From the NCBI RefSeq assembly GCF_024749165.1, contig NZ_CP087190.1:186001-250000 (forward strand): a stretch of 64,000 nucleotides of DNA, read 5' to 3'. Shown one piece after another: positions 1 through 8,958 of the stretch. The first letter of the stretch is position 1; each line of letters opens with the position of its first letter. Source of the DNA: Pseudomonas sp. B21-023. GTDB taxonomy: Bacteria > Pseudomonadota > Gammaproteobacteria > Pseudomonadales > Pseudomonadaceae. Made by a program: the position numbers and the translations under genes. The notes beneath the pieces are model-generated. The model ran no database searches, was not told the origin of the DNA, and was given only the letters and a program-made list of their open reading frames with translations.

Positions 1-1241
1 GTGGCGATCAGCATCGGGAAGAACGCCGCCAGTGCGACGAACACCAGCTTGGCGCCTTCACCCAGGCCGAACCAGGCGGTCAGCAGCGGCACCCAGGCGA
101 ACAGCGCCACCTGGCGCAACGCCGACAGGCTCGGGCCGAGCAAGCGCTCGGCGTTGGCTGAGAGGCCCAGCAGCAGGCCCAGGGCGAACCCCGCGCCACC
201 GCCGATCAACAGACCGACCAGGGTGCGTTGCAGGCTCAGGCGCAGGGCCTCGGGTAACGAACCGTCGAGCAGGCCTGCGTACAGGCTGCGCAGCACATCC
301 AGCGGTGAAGAGAGGATGTTGGCATCGACCCAGCCAAGGCTGTTGGCGGCCTGCCACAGCAGCAACAGCCCTGCAGGCAGCAGCAGGCTTTGCCAGCCGC
401 GTGGCACCTGGCCGCGCAACTGCTCGCCAGTGGCCGGTTGCGGCCAGTGCAACAGGCTGCGTTCCAGGCGCGAGAAGCCGCGATCCATCAGTGCGCCGAC
501 CAGGCCGATCAGCAGGATGCAGAGGAACACCAGGTCGAGCATGAACAACTGCCGCCCCCAGACCATCAGGTAGCCGATGCCTTCGCTGGAGGCCAGCAGT
601 TCCACAGCCAGCAGCGAGGTCCAGCCAGTGGCCAAGGCCAGTCGCACACCGGCGAGAAACGCCGGCAGCGCGGCGGGCAGCAACAGGCGCAGGAACAGCA
701 GGTGAGAGGGCAGGCGCAGGACGGCGGCGGCCTCGCGCAGCTTGGGCTGGGCGTCGCGCACGCCGACCAGGGTGTGCAGCGTGACCGGCACCACCACCGC
801 CTTGACCAGCACTACCAGTTTGAGCAGCTCGCCGATGCCGAAGAACAGCATGAACAGTGGGATCCAGGCCAGTGTGGGGATTTGCGCCAGGGCGACGAAG
901 GTGGGCAGCACCAGAGTCTGCGCCCGTCGCGACCCGCCCAGCCAAGTGCCCAGCAGCAGGCCGCTGGCGACTCCTGCCAGCAGCCCCCAGATCAGGCGCT
1001 GCAGACTTATCCACAGGTGGCCCCAGAGTTCGCCGGAGCCGAACTCCAGCGCACTCTGCCAGACCAGCGCGGGGGCGGGCAGGATCTGTTCGCTCATCCA
1101 GTGCTCCCGGCTGGCGACGACCCACAAGCCCGCCACCGCCAACGGCACGATCCACGGCAGATAGGAGCGGCCTTGCGTCGCGAAAGGGCCGCGCAGCGGC
1201 CCCCACAGGCGCCGCAGACTTGCGCTCAAGACTTCGCTCAT
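1..1241 (-). CDS. atsB: ABC transporter permease with two fused permease domains, AtsB-like (C-terminus cut by window edge)
   Basis: Probable inner-membrane permease for sulfate esters. Reading from ATG at 1241 (preceded by GGGAGA) gives 413 codons with no stop before the window edge. Two binding-protein-dependent permease modules of the SsuC/TauC type follow one another. The first has a coupling-loop-like stretch 'LREAAAVLRLP' around residue 175. The second starts near residue 300 and repeats the same pattern ('LAQIPTLAWIPLF' in the first, 'LRQVALFAWVPLL' in the second). Most relatives are single-domain 250-280 aa proteins that dimerise, so this is a tandem fusion. It is divergent from atsR. 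The cognate ATPase (atsC) should lie just outside the window. Another frame over the same DNA is also open but encodes no recognisable protein. Confidence 0.8.
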   Translation of the reverse strand, partial: MSEVLSASLRRLWGPLRGPFATQGRSYLPWIVPLAVAGLWVVASREHWMSEQILPAPALVWQSALEFGSGELWGHLWISLQRLIWGLLAGVASGLLLGTWLGGSRRAQTLVLPTFVALAQIPTLAWIPLFMLFFGIGELLKLVVLVKAVVVPVTLHTLVGVRDAQPKLREAAAVLRLPSHLLFLRLLLPAALPAFLAGVRLALATGWTSLLAVELLASSEGIGYLMVWGRQLFMLDLVFLCILLIGLVGALMDRGFSRLERSLLHWPQPATGEQLRGQVPRGWQSLLLPAGLLLLWQAANSLGWVDANILSSPLDVLRSLYAGLLDGSLPEALRLSLQRTLVGLLIGGGAGFALGLLLGLSANAERLLGPSLSALRQVALFAWVPLLTAWFGLGEGAKLVFVALAAFFPMLIA

Positions 1242-1540
1242 CGGGGCATCTCCCAAACCGTTCCTTGTTTATTCATTTATAGAATTAAAAATTCACATAA
1301 ATAGTATTCAAGAGATAAGAGCATGCGGTCGGTGCATGCGAAAGCCCCGTCCCGTTGCGTTTTCCTCATATTTTCCATGCGTTTCCTGCAAGCCCGTCGC
1401 AGGCCCGCATGGCGCCTGGGTTATGTCTTCTGGTTACTAAAAAATGAAGTTTTGATCTTTGTAGGTTCTAACCGGACCTGCCTAGCTTCTGGCCCATAGC
1501 GCCGGCCATCGCCGGTGGCAGCCTGCCAAGGAGCCTTGCC
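1242..1540. promoter_or_regulatory. Divergent atsB/atsR promoter region
   Basis: This 299-bp gap separates the divergent permease and binding-protein genes. It is strikingly AT-rich at 1264-1318 and again at 1431-1465, in a GC-rich chromosome, as expected for two back-to-back promoters. A 7-bp direct repeat GCATGCG occurs at 1322-1328 and 1335-1341. AtsR has a good ribosome site (AAGGAG) just before its ATG. By analogy with the sft/ats system, SftR and CysB are the expected regulators, but I cannot define their sites by eye. Confidence 0.5.
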
Positions 1541-2590
1541 ATGAAAACCAACTTCCGCCACCTGCTCAGCCCATTGCTCGCCGCCTTGTTGAGTGCCGTG
1601 CCCGTGGCAGCGCATGCCGCCCAGCCGGATGTGATCCGTATCGCCGTGCCCGACCTCAGCGCTGGCAGCAAGCCCAGCGCCGGCGGCGTGGTGGATGTGC
1701 TGCGCGATCAGCAACTGCTGGAGAAGGAGTTTGCCAAGGACGGTATCCGCATCGACTGGCGCTTCTTCAAGGGCGCAGGCCCCGTGGTCAACGAAGCCCT
1801 GGCCAACGGCCAGGCGGACTTCGCCTACCTGGGTGATCTGGCCGCGATCATCGGCAAGGCCAGCGGCCTCGACACCCGCGTGTTGTCGGCTGGGGTGCGC
1901 GGTGTGAAGAGCTACCTCGGCGTAGTCCCGGGCTCGCGCATCCACAGCCTGCAGGATCTCAAGGGCAAGCGCGTGGCAGTGTTCCGCGGCACCGCCAACC
2001 AGCTGTCGTTCGCCAGTGCCCTGGCCAGCCAGGGGCTGTCCGAGCGTGAGCTGAAAGTCATCAACCTCGACTTCAACGCCGCCAATGCCGCCCTGGCCGC
2101 CAAGCAGATCGACGCCACCTGGGGCCTGTCCAACCTGCTGTCGCTGCGCGAGCGGGGCTTGGTCGAGTTGCCGGTCAACTCACGCAACCTGCAAGGGGCC
2201 GGCAGTACTCAAGCGGTGCTGCTCGGAACCGGCGCGTTCATTCGCCAGTACCCCGACCTGGTGCAGCGCCTGGTCAACGCCCAGGAACAGGCGGCGAAGT
2301 GGCTGCGCGACGAGCGCAATCGCGAAGCCTACGTGGACCTGGTGGCCAATACCGCCAACTGGCCAAAGTCGATCCTGCGCGACGACCTGGCCGAGGAAAA
2401 CCTTGCCGAATACTTCGACCCACGCCTGGACGCTGGCTTCGTCGGCCTGTTGCAACAGGGCGTCGACCTGGCCACCAAGGAGCGCCTGATCCGCCGTGGC
2501 TTCCAGGTAACCGACTGGATCGAACCACGCTTCATCGACCACGCCCTGCAACAGGACCAGGCCACCCAGGCCACCCAGGCCGCCCGCTGA
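1541..2590 (+). CDS. atsR: Periplasmic sulfate-ester/sulfonate-binding protein, AtsR-like
   Basis: 349 aa solute-binding protein of the SsuA/TauA (NMT1-like) family that would deliver sulfate esters or sulfonates to the adjacent permease. A Sec signal peptide covers about residues 1-27, with cleavage after AHA or AHAA. The mature protein has the family pattern: 'IRIAVPDLSAGSKPSAGG' near the N-terminus, 'GQADFAYLGDLAA' about 90 residues on, and 'LKGKRVAVFRGTANQ' in the middle. The C-terminus ends in a QATQATQA tail from three 9-bp repeats. It is 28 bp upstream of atsK, so the two are probably cotranscribed. Position and neighbours match AtsR of P. putida S-313; substrate range is inferred. Confidence 0.82.
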   Translation: MKTNFRHLLSPLLAALLSAVPVAAHAAQPDVIRIAVPDLSAGSKPSAGGVVDVLRDQQLLEKEFAKDGIRIDWRFFKGAGPVVNEALANGQADFAYLGDLAAIIGKASGLDTRVLSAGVRGVKSYLGVVPGSRIHSLQDLKGKRVAVFRGTANQLSFASALASQGLSERELKVINLDFNAANAALAAKQIDATWGLSNLLSLRERGLVELPVNSRNLQGAGSTQAVLLGTGAFIRQYPDLVQRLVNAQEQAAKWLRDERNREAYVDLVANTANWPKSILRDDLAEENLAEYFDPRLDAGFVGLLQQGVDLATKERLIRRGFQVTDWIEPRFIDHALQQDQATQATQAAR

Positions 2591-2618
2591 CCCGACAACA
2601 ACCCTGAGGAGCACGACT

Positions 2619-3524
2619 ATGAGCAACGCCGCACTGGCCACCGCGCCGCAAACCCTCGAACTCGACATCCACCCCGTTGCCGGGCGCATCGGCGCCGAGA
2701 TCCGCAACATCAAGCTGTCCGCCGACCTCGACCCGGCAACCGTCGATGCCATCCAGGCGGCGCTGGTGCAGTACAAGGTGATTTTCTTCCGAGGCCAGGA
2801 GCATCTGGATGACGTAGGGCAGGAAGCCTTCGCCCAACGGCTCGGCGACCCCATCGCCCACCCCACGGTGCCCGTGGTCGATGGCACCAGCTACCTGCTC
2901 CAGCTCGATGGCGCCGAGGGGCAGCGGGCCAACTCCTGGCACACCGACGTGACCTTCATCGATGCCTATCCCAAGGCCTCGATCCTGCGCAGCGTGGTGG
3001 CGCCGGCCTCCGGTGGCGACACGGTGTGGGCCAACACCGCCGCGGCCTACCAGGAACTGCCCGAACCGCTGCGCGCCCTGGCCGACCAGCTGTGGGCGGT
3101 GCACAGCAACGAGTACGACTACGCCAGTGCGAAACCTGATGTCGATCCGGCCAAGCTGGAGCGCTATCGCAAGGTGTTCACTTCGACGGTGTACGAGACC
3201 GAGCACCCGGTGGTGCGCGTGCATCCGGTGAGTGGCGAGCGTGTGTTGCAACTGGGGCATTTCGTCAAACGTATCAAGGGTTATTCGCTGGCCGACTCGC
3301 AGCATCTGTTCGCGGTGCTGCAGGGGCATGTGACACGCCTGGAAAACACCGTGCGCTGGCGCTGGCAGGCCGGGGACGTGGCGATCTGGGACAACCGCGC
3401 GACCCAGCACTATGCGGTGGATGACTACGGTACGCAGCCGCGCATCGTGCGTCGGGTGACCCTGGCCGGCGAGGTGCCGGTGGGCGTGGATGGGCAACTG
3501 AGCCGGACCACGCGCAAGGGCTGA
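2619..3524 (+). CDS. atsK: Alkylsulfatase: alpha-ketoglutarate-dependent sulfate ester dioxygenase AtsK
   Basis: 301 aa Fe(II)/2-oxoglutarate dioxygenase of the TauD family. AtsK oxidises medium-chain alkyl sulfate esters, using O2 and 2-oxoglutarate, to an aldehyde plus sulfate. The iron ligands are visible as H108-x-D110 ('SWHTD') and H264 ('ATQHY'), with 2-oxoglutarate/sulfate-binding arginines R275 and R279 ('PRIVRR'). These residue numbers coincide with those I recall for AtsK of P. putida S-313, which makes AtsK a better call than TauD. There is no signal peptide, so it acts in the cytoplasm on imported ester. It follows atsR by 28 bp and is followed by a strong hairpin. Confidence 0.9.
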   Translation: MSNAALATAPQTLELDIHPVAGRIGAEIRNIKLSADLDPATVDAIQAALVQYKVIFFRGQEHLDDVGQEAFAQRLGDPIAHPTVPVVDGTSYLLQLDGAEGQRANSWHTDVTFIDAYPKASILRSVVAPASGGDTVWANTAAAYQELPEPLRALADQLWAVHSNEYDYASAKPDVDPAKLERYRKVFTSTVYETEHPVVRVHPVSGERVLQLGHFVKRIKGYSLADSQHLFAVLQGHVTRLENTVRWRWQAGDVAIWDNRATQHYAVDDYGTQPRIVRRVTLAGEVPVGVDGQLSRTTRKG

Positions 3525-3531
3525 GACCGTT

Positions 3532-3550
3532 GGGGCCGCAAAGCGGCCCC
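3532..3550. terminator. Hairpin between convergent atsK and sftR
   Basis: Perfect 8-bp stem GGGGCCGC / GCGGCCCC with an AAA loop, located between the stop codons of two convergent genes. There is no T-tract, but the position suits a shared bidirectional terminator. Confidence 0.7.
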
Positions 3551-3556
3551 TGTTCG

Positions 3557-4462
3557 CTACAACTCGACGTCACAGGCCACCAACTGCCTCACCAATCCCT
3601 GCGCCAGCGCCGACAAGCCATACCCCACCCGGCTCACCACCCCATAGCGGGTGTAGAACGCCTCTTCCTGTTCCGGTGCCAGGTCCGCCAGCTTGAGCGC
3701 CACCAACCCTTCGTAAGGTCGCAGGTTCGCGCTGCAGGCGATGCCGATGGTGTCCGAGTGCTGCACTACATTGAGCAGCGCATAGCCATGATCGCATTCC
3801 ACGCTGGGCAGGAAGTCCTGCCGCCCACTGAGGTCGCTGAGGATCTTGCGGATGTTCGGCGGGCGGAAGGTGGTCGCCAGCGGATAGTCGAACAGGTCCT
3901 GCGCGCGCACTTCGCCACGCTCGGTCAGTGGATGCCCGGCGCGGCAGCAGAAGTGCCAGCGTTGGGGCGTGAGCTTGTGCACCTGGTAATCCGGGTCGGC
4001 TTCGAACTGGCGGGTGTCGGCGACGAAGAACTCGATCTCCTCGGCGATCAGCCGGCGGTTCAAGGCCTGCCAATTGTCCACCTGTAAGCAGGTGCGCGCC
4101 GCCGGGTACTCGGCGACGAAGCGCGCAACCGCCCGCGGCACCAGCCCGCCGGCGGGCGCCGGCCCCGAGCCAAAGCGCACCACGCCGGTGGTGGCGCCAT
4201 TGAACTGGTTGATCTCGTTGACCAGGTTGTGCGCCCCATGCACCAGGCGCCGCGAATGCTCCAGCACCAGCAGGCCCTGGCGGGTCGGCGCCAGTTCCTT
4301 GCTGGCGCGGTCGACCAGGCGGCAGCCGACGTTGTGCTCCAGCGTCTGGATGCTGCGGCTGAAAGCCGATTGCGAAAGGTTCACCGCAGCCGCTGCAGCG
4401 ACGAAGCTGCGGTGCTCGACAAGGGCGATGAAGTGGCGGAGCTGGCGCAGGTCGATATGCAT
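3557..4462 (-). CDS. sftR: LysR-type transcriptional regulator, SftR-like
   Basis: 301 aa LysR regulator. The N-terminal winged helix-turn-helix is typical: 'LRQLRHFIALVEHRSFVAA' followed by 'LSQSAFSRSIQTLE' at about residues 6-45. The remaining 200 residues form the effector-binding domain. It lies between the atsRK pair and the TonB receptor gene and is divergent from the latter. This is the arrangement of SftR, the activator of sulfate-ester genes in P. putida S-313. It should act with the general sulfur regulator CysB. Function is inferred from family plus context; the effector (perhaps a sulfate ester or a sulfate-status signal) cannot be read from sequence. Confidence 0.8.
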   Translation of the reverse strand: MHIDLRQLRHFIALVEHRSFVAAAAAVNLSQSAFSRSIQTLEHNVGCRLVDRASKELAPTRQGLLVLEHSRRLVHGAHNLVNEINQFNGATTGVVRFGSGPAPAGGLVPRAVARFVAEYPAARTCLQVDNWQALNRRLIAEEIEFFVADTRQFEADPDYQVHKLTPQRWHFCCRAGHPLTERGEVRAQDLFDYPLATTFRPPNIRKILSDLSGRQDFLPSVECDHGYALLNVVQHSDTIGIACSANLRPYEGLVALKLADLAPEQEEAFYTRYGVVSRVGYGLSALAQGLVRQLVACDVEL

Positions 4463-4654
4463 TTTCTACATGGAAACTTTCGGTGGAATGCAATTGCTGG
4501 GAAGGGTTGGGAACCTTATAAAGGGAGTCTCTTATTCCACAAAATATGAATTACAAATATTTATATTTCTTAGAAGAATATAAACCAGCCTGACCGCGAT
4601 TCGGTTCCGCCAACGGAAATGCTCGCCTGGGCCCTTGCCTCAAGGAGCATCTGC
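4463..4654. promoter_or_regulatory. Divergent sftR/sftP promoter region
   Basis: 192-bp gap between divergent genes with a very AT-rich core (about 4530-4590). This is the second AT-rich promoter island of the sulfate-ester locus. It probably contains the sftR promoter, the sftP promoter and LysR-type operators. I did not identify a specific operator with confidence. Confidence 0.45.
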
Positions 4655-6988
4655 ATGTCCCGACTTTCCCGTTGGCCCGCGCGCGCCTCGTTGTTCGCCC
4701 TGCAACCCCTGGCGGCTGGAGTGCTGCTGGCCGCTTCCGGCAGCAGCTTTGCCGATGAGCCCAACGCCGCCCCAGCCGTGACGCAGGAAGCCCAGCTCGG
4801 CACCGTCACCGTCAATGCCCGGCGACGCGAAGAGACCGCGCAGAGCGTGCCCACGCCGATCAGTGTGCTGGGCAGCGAAACCCTCGAGACCCAGCGCATC
4901 TACCGCGTGCAGGATTTGCAGCAACTGGTGCCGAGCACCAACGTCGCCTATGTGCACGCCCGCCAATCGAGCATCTCCATCCGCGGCCTGGGCAACAACC
5001 CGGCCAGCGATGGCCTGGAAGGCAGCGTCGGGATCTACCTCGACAACGTCTACCTCGGCCGCCCGGGCATGGCGGTGTTCGACCTGCTCGATGTCGAGCA
5101 GCTGGAAGTGCTGCGTGGCCCGCAGGGGACGCTGTTCGGCAAGAACACCACAGCCGGTGTGCTCAACATCACCACGCGCAAGCCGACTTTCCACCAGGAG
5201 GGCAGCGTGCAGTCGTCGCTGGGCGAGGATGGCTACTGGCAGACCCAGGGCAGTTTCTCCGGTCCTTTGACCGACACCCTCGCCGGGCGCATCAGTGCTT
5301 ACCACACCGAGGACGACGGCTATGTGAAGAACGTCTACAACGGACATGACCTCAATGGCGGCAAACGCCAGGGCTTTCGCACCCAGTTGCTGTTCAAGCC
5401 CAGCGAAACCTTCAACCTGCGCTGGATCGGCGAATACAACGAAGAAAACTCCGACAACGGTATCCTCAGCCTCTACAGCACCGGCCCGACCATCAATGGC
5501 GTGAACCGCTACGAGAGCCTGGCCGCCCAGGCCGGCGCAACCCTGGTGTCGGGCAAGGACCGCAAGGTCAACTTCGACGCCGACCAGATGGTCAAGGTGT
5601 TCCAGGGTGGAACCTCGGTGGAAGCCAACTGGACCTTGCCCAACGACTTCACCCTTACCTCGATCACCGCCTACCGCTGGTGGGACTTCACGCCGCGCAA
5701 CGACGACGGCCTCAACGTGCCGGTGTTCCACAGCGCCGGGGTCTCGGTGCGCGACAAGCAGTACTCCCAGGAAATCCGCCTGGCTTCGCCCACCGGCGGC
5801 TTCTTCGACTATGTGCTCGGCGCCTATTACTTCAAGCAGGATCTGGACAACAAATCGTTCACCTACAACGGACCGCAAGCCGACATCTGGAACCTGACCC
5901 CGGCTGGCGCCCTGGCCAACGTCACCACAATCGGCAACGGCCATATCGATACCGACAGCTACGCGTTGTTCGCCCAGGGCACCTGGCACCTGACCGAGCG
6001 CCTGGATTTCACCGCTGGCGTGCGGGGTACCTACGAAGAGAAAAGCGCCTGGGTGACCCGCGACGCGCCGTCCGGCGGCGCGGCCGTGACCGGTGCGGCG
6101 GCCGCGGCGCGCCAGGGCAGGGTGGGCGCCTACGATTCAGGTGACCTCAACCAGTACAGCTTCGCCCCTTCCGGGCTGCTCAGCCTGAGCTACCGCTTCA
6201 GCGACGCGGTGCTGGGCTATGCCAGCCTGTCCCACGGCGAGAAGTCCGGCGGCGTCAACCTCACCGTCGGCGCCGCGCCACGGCTGGGCACCGACTCGCT
6301 ACTGGTGGGCACCGAACGCGCCAACAACGCGGAGCTGGGGATCAAGAGCACGCTGCTGGACAACCGCCTGCAACTCAACACCAACCTGTTCTGGACCGAA
6401 GTGCATGGCTACCAGGCCAACGTCTATGACGAGGCCAACCGCGTGCAGTACCTGGCCAACGCCGGCAGCGTGCGCTCGCGGGGCCTGGAGTTCGAGGCCA
6501 CGGCCCTGCCGGTCCGCGGGCTGACCGTGAATTTCAATGGCTCGTGGAACGACGTGCGCTACACCGAGTACGACGACGCACCGTGCTCGCCGGAGGTGAG
6601 CCTGGCCAATGCCGCGGCCACTTGCGATCTGTCCGGCCACCAGGTGGTCGGCGCCTCCAAGTACATCGCCAACCTCAACGGCCAGTACAAGTGGCAGCTG
6701 ACCGAGCGTATCGAGCCCTACCTCACCGCCAGCTACGCCTTCCGCTCCAGGGCCGTCGGCACCATCGACGATTCCGACTATGGCCAGATCCCCAGCTACG
6801 CCATCGTCAACCTGTCCACCGGCGTGCGCCTGGACCAAGGCGACGGCGTGCTCGACCTGTCGCTGTGGGTGAAGAACGCCGGCGACAAGACCTACTTCAC
6901 CAGCCTGTGGAACTCCGCCAACGGCGGCTATGCCGGGGTGCTTGGCACGCCGCGCACCGTGGGCGCCACCGCCCGTTACGACTTCTGA
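4655..6988 (+). CDS. sftP: TonB-dependent outer-membrane receptor, SftP-like
   Basis: 777 aa outer-membrane active transporter. The start at 4655 is chosen because AAGGAG sits 8 bp upstream and it yields a clean signal peptide of about 33 residues ending SSFA. An upstream in-frame ATG at 4619 lacks such a site. The plug domain is at about residues 45-155, with a degenerate TonB-box region 'LGTVTVNARR'. It includes the typical 'VEVLRGPQGTLFGKN'-like stretch ('LEVLRGPQGTLFGKN'). The 22-strand barrel follows and ends in the expected aromatic 'ARYDF'. Next to sftR and the ats genes it fits SftP, proposed to import sulfate esters. A siderophore receptor is the alternative on family grounds alone. 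It is followed 17 bp later by the sulfotransferase gene. Confidence 0.85.
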   Translation: MSRLSRWPARASLFALQPLAAGVLLAASGSSFADEPNAAPAVTQEAQLGTVTVNARRREETAQSVPTPISVLGSETLETQRIYRVQDLQQLVPSTNVAYVHARQSSISIRGLGNNPASDGLEGSVGIYLDNVYLGRPGMAVFDLLDVEQLEVLRGPQGTLFGKNTTAGVLNITTRKPTFHQEGSVQSSLGEDGYWQTQGSFSGPLTDTLAGRISAYHTEDDGYVKNVYNGHDLNGGKRQGFRTQLLFKPSETFNLRWIGEYNEENSDNGILSLYSTGPTINGVNRYESLAAQAGATLVSGKDRKVNFDADQMVKVFQGGTSVEANWTLPNDFTLTSITAYRWWDFTPRNDDGLNVPVFHSAGVSVRDKQYSQEIRLASPTGGFFDYVLGAYYFKQDLDNKSFTYNGPQADIWNLTPAGALANVTTIGNGHIDTDSYALFAQGTWHLTERLDFTAGVRGTYEEKSAWVTRDAPSGGAAVTGAAAAARQGRVGAYDSGDLNQYSFAPSGLLSLSYRFSDAVLGYASLSHGEKSGGVNLTVGAAPRLGTDSLLVGTERANNAELGIKSTLLDNRLQLNTNLFWTEVHGYQANVYDEANRVQYLANAGSVRSRGLEFEATALPVRGLTVNFNGSWNDVRYTEYDDAPCSPEVSLANAAATCDLSGHQVVGASKYIANLNGQYKWQLTERIEPYLTASYAFRSRAVGTIDDSDYGQIPSYAIVNLSTGVRLDQGDGVLDLSLWVKNAGDKTYFTSLWNSANGGYAGVLGTPRTVGATARYDF

Positions 6989-7005
6989 GCACAAGGAGCT
7001 TTGCC

Positions 7006-8679
7006 ATGAACGCCAAGACCCAACCCCACGACCTGCCCGAAGGCGCCTGCCTCACCGCCAAGGTGCCCGACCGCGACGAAGCCCTGCTCGGCGACGTGGT
7101 GGTCAACCCGTATCGCCTGGCGCCGCTGACCGCGATCATCCGCGACGGCGGCCGCAGCCTTGGCGCCGCTCACGTTCGCGTGCTGGGGCGTGGCGAGCGC
7201 GGTGTCGATATCAGCTACGAGGTGTCCGAACGCTCGTTGTGGACCTACGGTGGCATCCCGGTGTTTGGCCTGTATCCGGACCACGTCAACCAGGTGGAGG
7301 TGAGCTACAAGCTCGAGGGTGAGCGCATTCGCGAGCGTTACGAGATCTACGCCCCGGCGGTGCGCCTGCCGGTGGTGGCAAAGCAGACTGCGGCGCTGCC
7401 CGAGGTCGAACCGGTCAAGGTCGCGCCCGGCTTCGAACAGCGCCTGTACCTGTTCAATCACCTGCTGGCAGACATCCCCGGTGGCCGGGCCTTCAAATGG
7501 AACGGTCTGGGCGGTGCCGCCGAGTGGGACTCGGTGGGCAACAACTGGATCGCCGACAGCAACGGCGATGTGCGCTGGTACCTCGATATCGAGCAGATCC
7601 ACGATTCCAACCACCGCGACGGCCTGGGCGGCACCATGGGCTTCCACCAGACCCGCGACGGCAAGCTGATCTGGGGCCAGGGCCAGACCTATTCCAAGTA
7701 CGACCTCCTTGGCCGGCGTATCTGGCAGCGCAACCTGCCGGACAAGTTCGCCGACTTCTCCCACGAGATCCGCGAGACGCCCAACGGCACCTACCTGTTG
7801 CGGGTCGGCACCAGCGACTACCGCCGCCCGGATGGCAAGCGCGTGCGCTCGATCCGCGACCATATCATCGAGGTCAACGAGGCCGGCGACGTGCTCGACT
7901 TCTGGGACTTGAACCAGATCCTCGACCCGTACCGCGGCGAGCTGCTGGAAACCCTGGGCAAGGCCGCGATCCAGCTGCCGGACGGTGTGCAGAAACAGGA
8001 CGAGCGCCTGGCCAACGAGCTGGCCGAAGGCGACCTGCCGTTCGGCGACACTCCCGGCGTCGGTACCGGACGCAACTGGGCCCACGTCAACGCCATCGAC
8101 TACGACGCCGATGACGACAGCATCATCGTTTCAGCACGGCACCAGGGCGTGGTGAAGATCGGTCGCGACAAGCAGGTGAAGTGGATTCTTGCTGCGCCCC
8201 AGGGCTGGCCGGCGCGCCTGCAGGACAAGGTGCTCAAACCCGTGGGCGAGGGCTTCGAATGGTCCTGGACCCAACACACCGCCTGGCTGACCGGGCGCGG
8301 CACGCTGACCGTGTTCGACAACGGCTGGGGCCGGGACTTCGGCCCGACCAAGCTGGCAGGCAACTACAGCCGGGCGGTGGAGTACAAGATCGACGAGGCC
8401 AAGGGCACGGTCGAGCAGGTGTGGCAGTACGGCAAGGAGCGGGGTGACGAGTGGTACAGCCCGATCACCTCGGTGGTGGCGTATCGGGCCGATACCGATA
8501 CCCAGTTCATCTATTCGGCTTCGGTTAACTTCCTGACGCCCGAGAAGCTGACGACCAGCGTGCTCAATGAAGTGCGTCGCGGCACCCAGGAGGTGGCGGT
8601 GGAGCTGAAAGTGCACAGTCGCCAGCCGGGCAGCGTGGGCTACCGGGCGCTAGTGATCGACCTCGACAAGGCGTTCTGA
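7006..8679 (+). CDS. Arylsulfate sulfotransferase (ASST family), leaderless
   Basis: 557 aa member of the ASST family, which moves sulfate from an aryl sulfate ester to a phenol without PAPS. The beta-propeller core aligns well by eye with the E. coli enzyme. The four catalytic residues appear conserved: H253 ('FSHEI'), H360 ('NWAHVN'), R378 ('SARHQ') and H424 ('TQHTAW'), the last being the residue that is transiently sulfated. It differs in two ways. There is no signal peptide (it starts MNAKTQPHDLP). The cysteine-containing loop before TQHTA is deleted, so the DsbL-made disulfide cannot form; the only cysteine is C15. It is therefore probably cytoplasmic. It ends the sftP operon, where an arylsulfatase might have been expected. 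Confidence 0.88.
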   Translation: MNAKTQPHDLPEGACLTAKVPDRDEALLGDVVVNPYRLAPLTAIIRDGGRSLGAAHVRVLGRGERGVDISYEVSERSLWTYGGIPVFGLYPDHVNQVEVSYKLEGERIRERYEIYAPAVRLPVVAKQTAALPEVEPVKVAPGFEQRLYLFNHLLADIPGGRAFKWNGLGGAAEWDSVGNNWIADSNGDVRWYLDIEQIHDSNHRDGLGGTMGFHQTRDGKLIWGQGQTYSKYDLLGRRIWQRNLPDKFADFSHEIRETPNGTYLLRVGTSDYRRPDGKRVRSIRDHIIEVNEAGDVLDFWDLNQILDPYRGELLETLGKAAIQLPDGVQKQDERLANELAEGDLPFGDTPGVGTGRNWAHVNAIDYDADDDSIIVSARHQGVVKIGRDKQVKWILAAPQGWPARLQDKVLKPVGEGFEWSWTQHTAWLTGRGTLTVFDNGWGRDFGPTKLAGNYSRAVEYKIDEAKGTVEQVWQYGKERGDEWYSPITSVVAYRADTDTQFIYSASVNFLTPEKLTTSVLNEVRRGTQEVAVELKVHSRQPGSVGYRALVIDLDKAF

Positions 8680-8701
8680 TGGACTAACCTTCCAGGGCCC
8701 T

Positions 8702-8749
8702 ATCGCGGGGCAAGTCGCATCGGTGCGCCGATGCGACTTGCCCCGCGAT
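8702..8749. repeat. REP-type palindrome with perfect 22-bp stem
   Basis: Inverted repeat with arms at 8702-8723 and 8728-8749 and a 4-base loop. The arms start and end with ATCGCGGGGCAAG / CTTGCCCCGCGAT. It lies 22 bp after the sulfotransferase stop and could also end transcription. The inner part of the arm (tcgcatcgg) differs from the other elements in the window. Confidence 0.85.
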
Positions 8750-8958
8750 GCATTTCCACTGATCTGAATTCCGACCACTCGTTCTTTTTTTCGAACAGCC
8801 TATTGTCCAACCCCCTAGCGCCCGCTTAGCATTCCGTTTGAGATTTCAAACGCTCGGCACCCAGGCGTCGAACACCCTGGTGCACGAATTCCTGACGGCC
8901 GCCCCCGCATCGAGGGCGCCTTTTCAACAATCAAAATTCGCAGTAAAGGGAAGCCGAC
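8750..8958 (+). promoter_or_regulatory. gabD upstream region
   Basis: About 209 bp before gabD, with a T-rich patch near 8783-8792. It presumably holds the gabD promoter. I found no convincing sigma-54 (GG-N10-GC) or consensus sigma-70 site. An AAAGGGA ribosome site lies just before the ATG at 8959. Confidence 0.4.

Noticed and set aside
58..1206. 382-codon minus-strand frame overlapping the permease gene
   Set aside because: Arginine/alanine/proline-rich shadow; the neighbouring frame starting at 1241 encodes a clear permease with membrane segments.
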